Origin: a bacterium | GTDB taxonomy: Bacteria > Campylobacterota > Campylobacteria > Campylobacterales > Sulfurimonadaceae | Length of the DNA: 7,243 bases | Direction: 5' to 3' | Assembly: GCA_018824795.1 (NCBI GenBank) | Contig: JAHJFL010000133.1 | Span: 1 to 7,243, forward strand | Shown here: positions 6,346-7,243 of the stretch, piece by piece | Layout of the letters: each line of letters starts with the position of its first letter | How positions within the stretch are numbered: the stretch's first letter is position 1 | Translations under genes and position numbers: made by a program | Notes under the pieces: generated by a model | Databases searched by the model: none | Seen by the model: the letters and a program-made list of their open reading frames with translations, nothing else | What the model was told of the DNA's origin: nothing

Positions 6346-7243
6346 ATGTGCAATATTTTAGTAACAGGAAGTAATGGCCAACTCGGTTCCGAGATACAAG
6401 AACTCTCATCTGAATATGCTTACAATTTTTACTTTACTGACAGAAACAACTTAGACATTACAGATGCAAACGCAATCAAAACATTTGTAAAGAAAAACTC
6501 CATAAACGCAGTCATAAACTGTGCAGCTTATACAGCCGTTGACAAAGCAGAGACAGATGAAGTAAACGCAAACGCAGTGAATCATTTGGCTGTAAAATAT
6601 TTAGCACAGATTGCAAAAGAGAAAAACATTACACTTATTCATGTATCGACTGACTATGTGTTTGACGGCACAAACTTTAAGCCTTATACAGAAGAAGATA
6701 GCACAAGCCCTAACAGCGTTTACGGAAAAACAAAGCTTGAGGGTGAAAACGCACTCAGAGAGATAAATCCTCCAAACGCAGTCATCATCAGAACCTCATG
6801 GGTTTACTCAAGCTATGGAGCAAACTTTGTAAAGACTATGTTGCGTTTAGGCAAAGAGAAAGAGTCTCTTGGAGTTATTTACGACCAAGTAGGAACACCT
6901 ACTTATGCAAGAGACTTGGCAAAAACTATTTTAGATATTCTGCCAAATATGGCCTCGTTCCCAACGTCCTCGTTGGGAATGCAGACAGATGGCAATACAG
7001 CAAGTACGAGCATGCATTCCCAAGCTGGAGCTTTGGAACGAGATGAAATTCAAAATTCAAAATTAGAAATTTATAATTATAGTAACGAAGGCGTTCTCAG
7101 CTGGTACGACTTTGCAAAAGAGATTATGCGCATGGCAAAGCTGGGTTGCCACATTAACCCAATAGAGACAAAAGAGTACCCAACACCGGCAACTAGACCA
7201 CACTACTCTTTACTGAACAAATCAAAGATAAAAAAAGAGTTTG
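6346..7243 (+). CDS. rmlD: dTDP-4-dehydrorhamnose reductase with an in-frame REP-like insertion, 3' end outside the window
   Basis: RmlD (RfbD) reduces dTDP-4-keto-L-rhamnose to dTDP-L-rhamnose with NAD(P)H. I read the frame codon by codon from ATG 6346 to the window end: 299 residues, no stop. TGSNGQLG (7-14) is the dinucleotide motif. STDYVFDG (101-108) holds Thr102, and YGKTK (126-130) holds Tyr126 and Lys130, completing the SDR catalytic set. RTSWVYS (149-155) and YSNEGVLSWYDFAKEI (from 245) are conserved, and the final RPHYSLLNKSKIKKEF shows that only a short C-terminal piece is missing. Family members are about 285-300 residues in full, whereas this one would be near 315-320. The excess is residues 202-234, encoded by a palindromic element between ILPN and QNSKLEIY. 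Both halves look undamaged, so the protein may still work. Confidence 0.93.
   Translation, partial: MCNILVTGSNGQLGSEIQELSSEYAYNFYFTDRNNLDITDANAIKTFVKKNSINAVINCAAYTAVDKAETDEVNANAVNHLAVKYLAQIAKEKNITLIHVSTDYVFDGTNFKPYTEEDSTSPNSVYGKTKLEGENALREINPPNAVIIRTSWVYSSYGANFVKTMLRLGKEKESLGVIYDQVGTPTYARDLAKTILDILPNMASFPTSSLGMQTDGNTASTSMHSQAGALERDEIQNSKLEIYNYSNEGVLSWYDFAKEIMRMAKLGCHINPIETKEYPTPATRPHYSLLNKSKIKKEF
6956..6981. repeat. REP-like hairpin unit 1
   Basis: TTCCCAACG (6958-6966) pairs perfectly with CGTTGGGAA (6971-6979) around a TCCT loop. A G-T pair and a C-G pair extend the stem outward. No run of T follows on either strand, so it is not an intrinsic terminator. Confidence 0.85.
7015..7040. repeat. 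REP-like hairpin unit 2, one stem mismatch
   Basis: TTCCCAAGCT (7017-7026) pairs with AGCTTTGGAA (7029-7038) around a GG loop with a single mismatch. The symmetric arm would be AGCTTGGGAA, so one base has probably changed since insertion. The stem sequence differs from unit 1 in the inner bases (AAGCT against AACG) while sharing TTCCCA. Confidence 0.8.
7046..7073 (+). repeat. Short degenerate heptanucleotide tandem repeat next to the REP-like element
   Basis: Four consecutive 7-base units read AAATTCA, AAATTCA, AAATTAG, AAATTTA. Only the first two are identical. The tract encodes residues around IQNSKLEIY of RmlD, which look like ordinary family sequence, so the periodicity may be chance in an AT-rich context. 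Confidence 0.35.

Larger units (their letters stand above)
6954..7042. repeat. REP/BIME-like composite palindromic element inside rmlD
   Basis: The 89-bp element is bounded by perfect 8-bp inverted ends, CTCGTTCC (6954-6961) and GGAACGAG (7035-7042). It consists of two hairpin units in opposite orientation. Their inner ends are also perfect inverted repeats (TGGGAATGC 6974-6982, GCATTCCCA 7014-7022), separated by a 31-base linker. Small palindromes with TTCCCA...TGGGAA arms ending in CGAG are, as I recall, a dispersed repeat type in several bacterial groups; this was not verified. The inserted DNA, taken against the expected protein, is about 99 bp (6949-7047), so the reading frame survives. 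The translation is Ser/Thr/Gly/Ala/Met-rich with no recognised domain. Confidence 0.8.

Noticed and set aside
6956..7040. Hairpins in rmlD as intrinsic terminators
   Set aside because: Neither hairpin is followed by a T-run on either strand, and both lie within an open, conserved coding frame.
6798..7046. 82-codon plus-strand open frame starting MGLLKLWSKL
   Set aside because: It lies wholly inside rmlD in another frame, has no homology I recognise and no ribosome binding site. The rmlD frame carries the conserved motifs on both sides.
6346..7243. rmlD as a pseudogene broken by the repeat
   Set aside because: The frame was translated codon by codon to the window end without a stop, and the downstream conserved motifs are in the same frame as the upstream ones.
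1..7243. CRISPR array, tRNA or rRNA genes
   Set aside because: No regularly spaced direct repeats of CRISPR length and no tRNA- or rRNA-like stretches were seen. Virtually all bases are assigned to protein-coding genes.

Overview
The window is one tightly packed plus-strand operon for making activated deoxysugars, the precursors of surface polysaccharide. It is low in G+C: single 60-base lines counted by hand in the sugar genes gave about 38-40%. The protein sequences, the low G+C and a promoter with a strong extended -10 but no convincing -35 suggest a Campylobacterota bacterium (Sulfurimonas/Sulfuricurvum-like). That assignment is from memory of such proteins and was not tested by a search.

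Layout. Positions 2-3265 hold the GDP-sugar half: the 3' two thirds of gmd (GDP-mannose 4,6-dehydratase), fcl (GDP-L-fucose synthase) and manC (GDP-mannose pyrophosphorylase fused to phosphomannose isomerase). ManC makes GDP-mannose, and Gmd and Fcl convert it to GDP-L-fucose. A 21-codon micro-ORF exactly bridges the only gap in this half, between fcl and manC. Positions 3262-7243 hold the dTDP-L-rhamnose half: rmlA, rmlC and rmlD, with rmlD running off the right edge. rmlB and manB are not in the window.

The rhamnose half is interrupted three times. A YhcG/DUF1016-family PDDEXK nuclease gene lies between rmlA and rmlC, starting one base after rmlA and overlapping rmlC by ATGA. A complete YefM-YoeB toxin-antitoxin pair lies between rmlC and rmlD. 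It has its own extended -10 promoter and a palindromic operator, and the toxin stop codon forms part of the rmlD ribosome binding site. Sampled lines of the nuclease and toxin-antitoxin genes have clearly lower G+C (about 27-33%) than the sugar genes. Finally, rmlD itself carries an in-frame, REP-like palindromic element of about 90-100 bp (two inverted hairpin units) that adds about 33 residues to the protein without breaking the reading frame.

The two pathways are probably co-transcribed, since most junctions overlap or nearly touch. The accessory genes were accommodated without breaking the operon. The toxin-antitoxin promoter may give rmlD and downstream genes a second transcription start that is under YefM-YoeB control. 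The in-frame REP-like insertion in rmlD is the most unusual feature.
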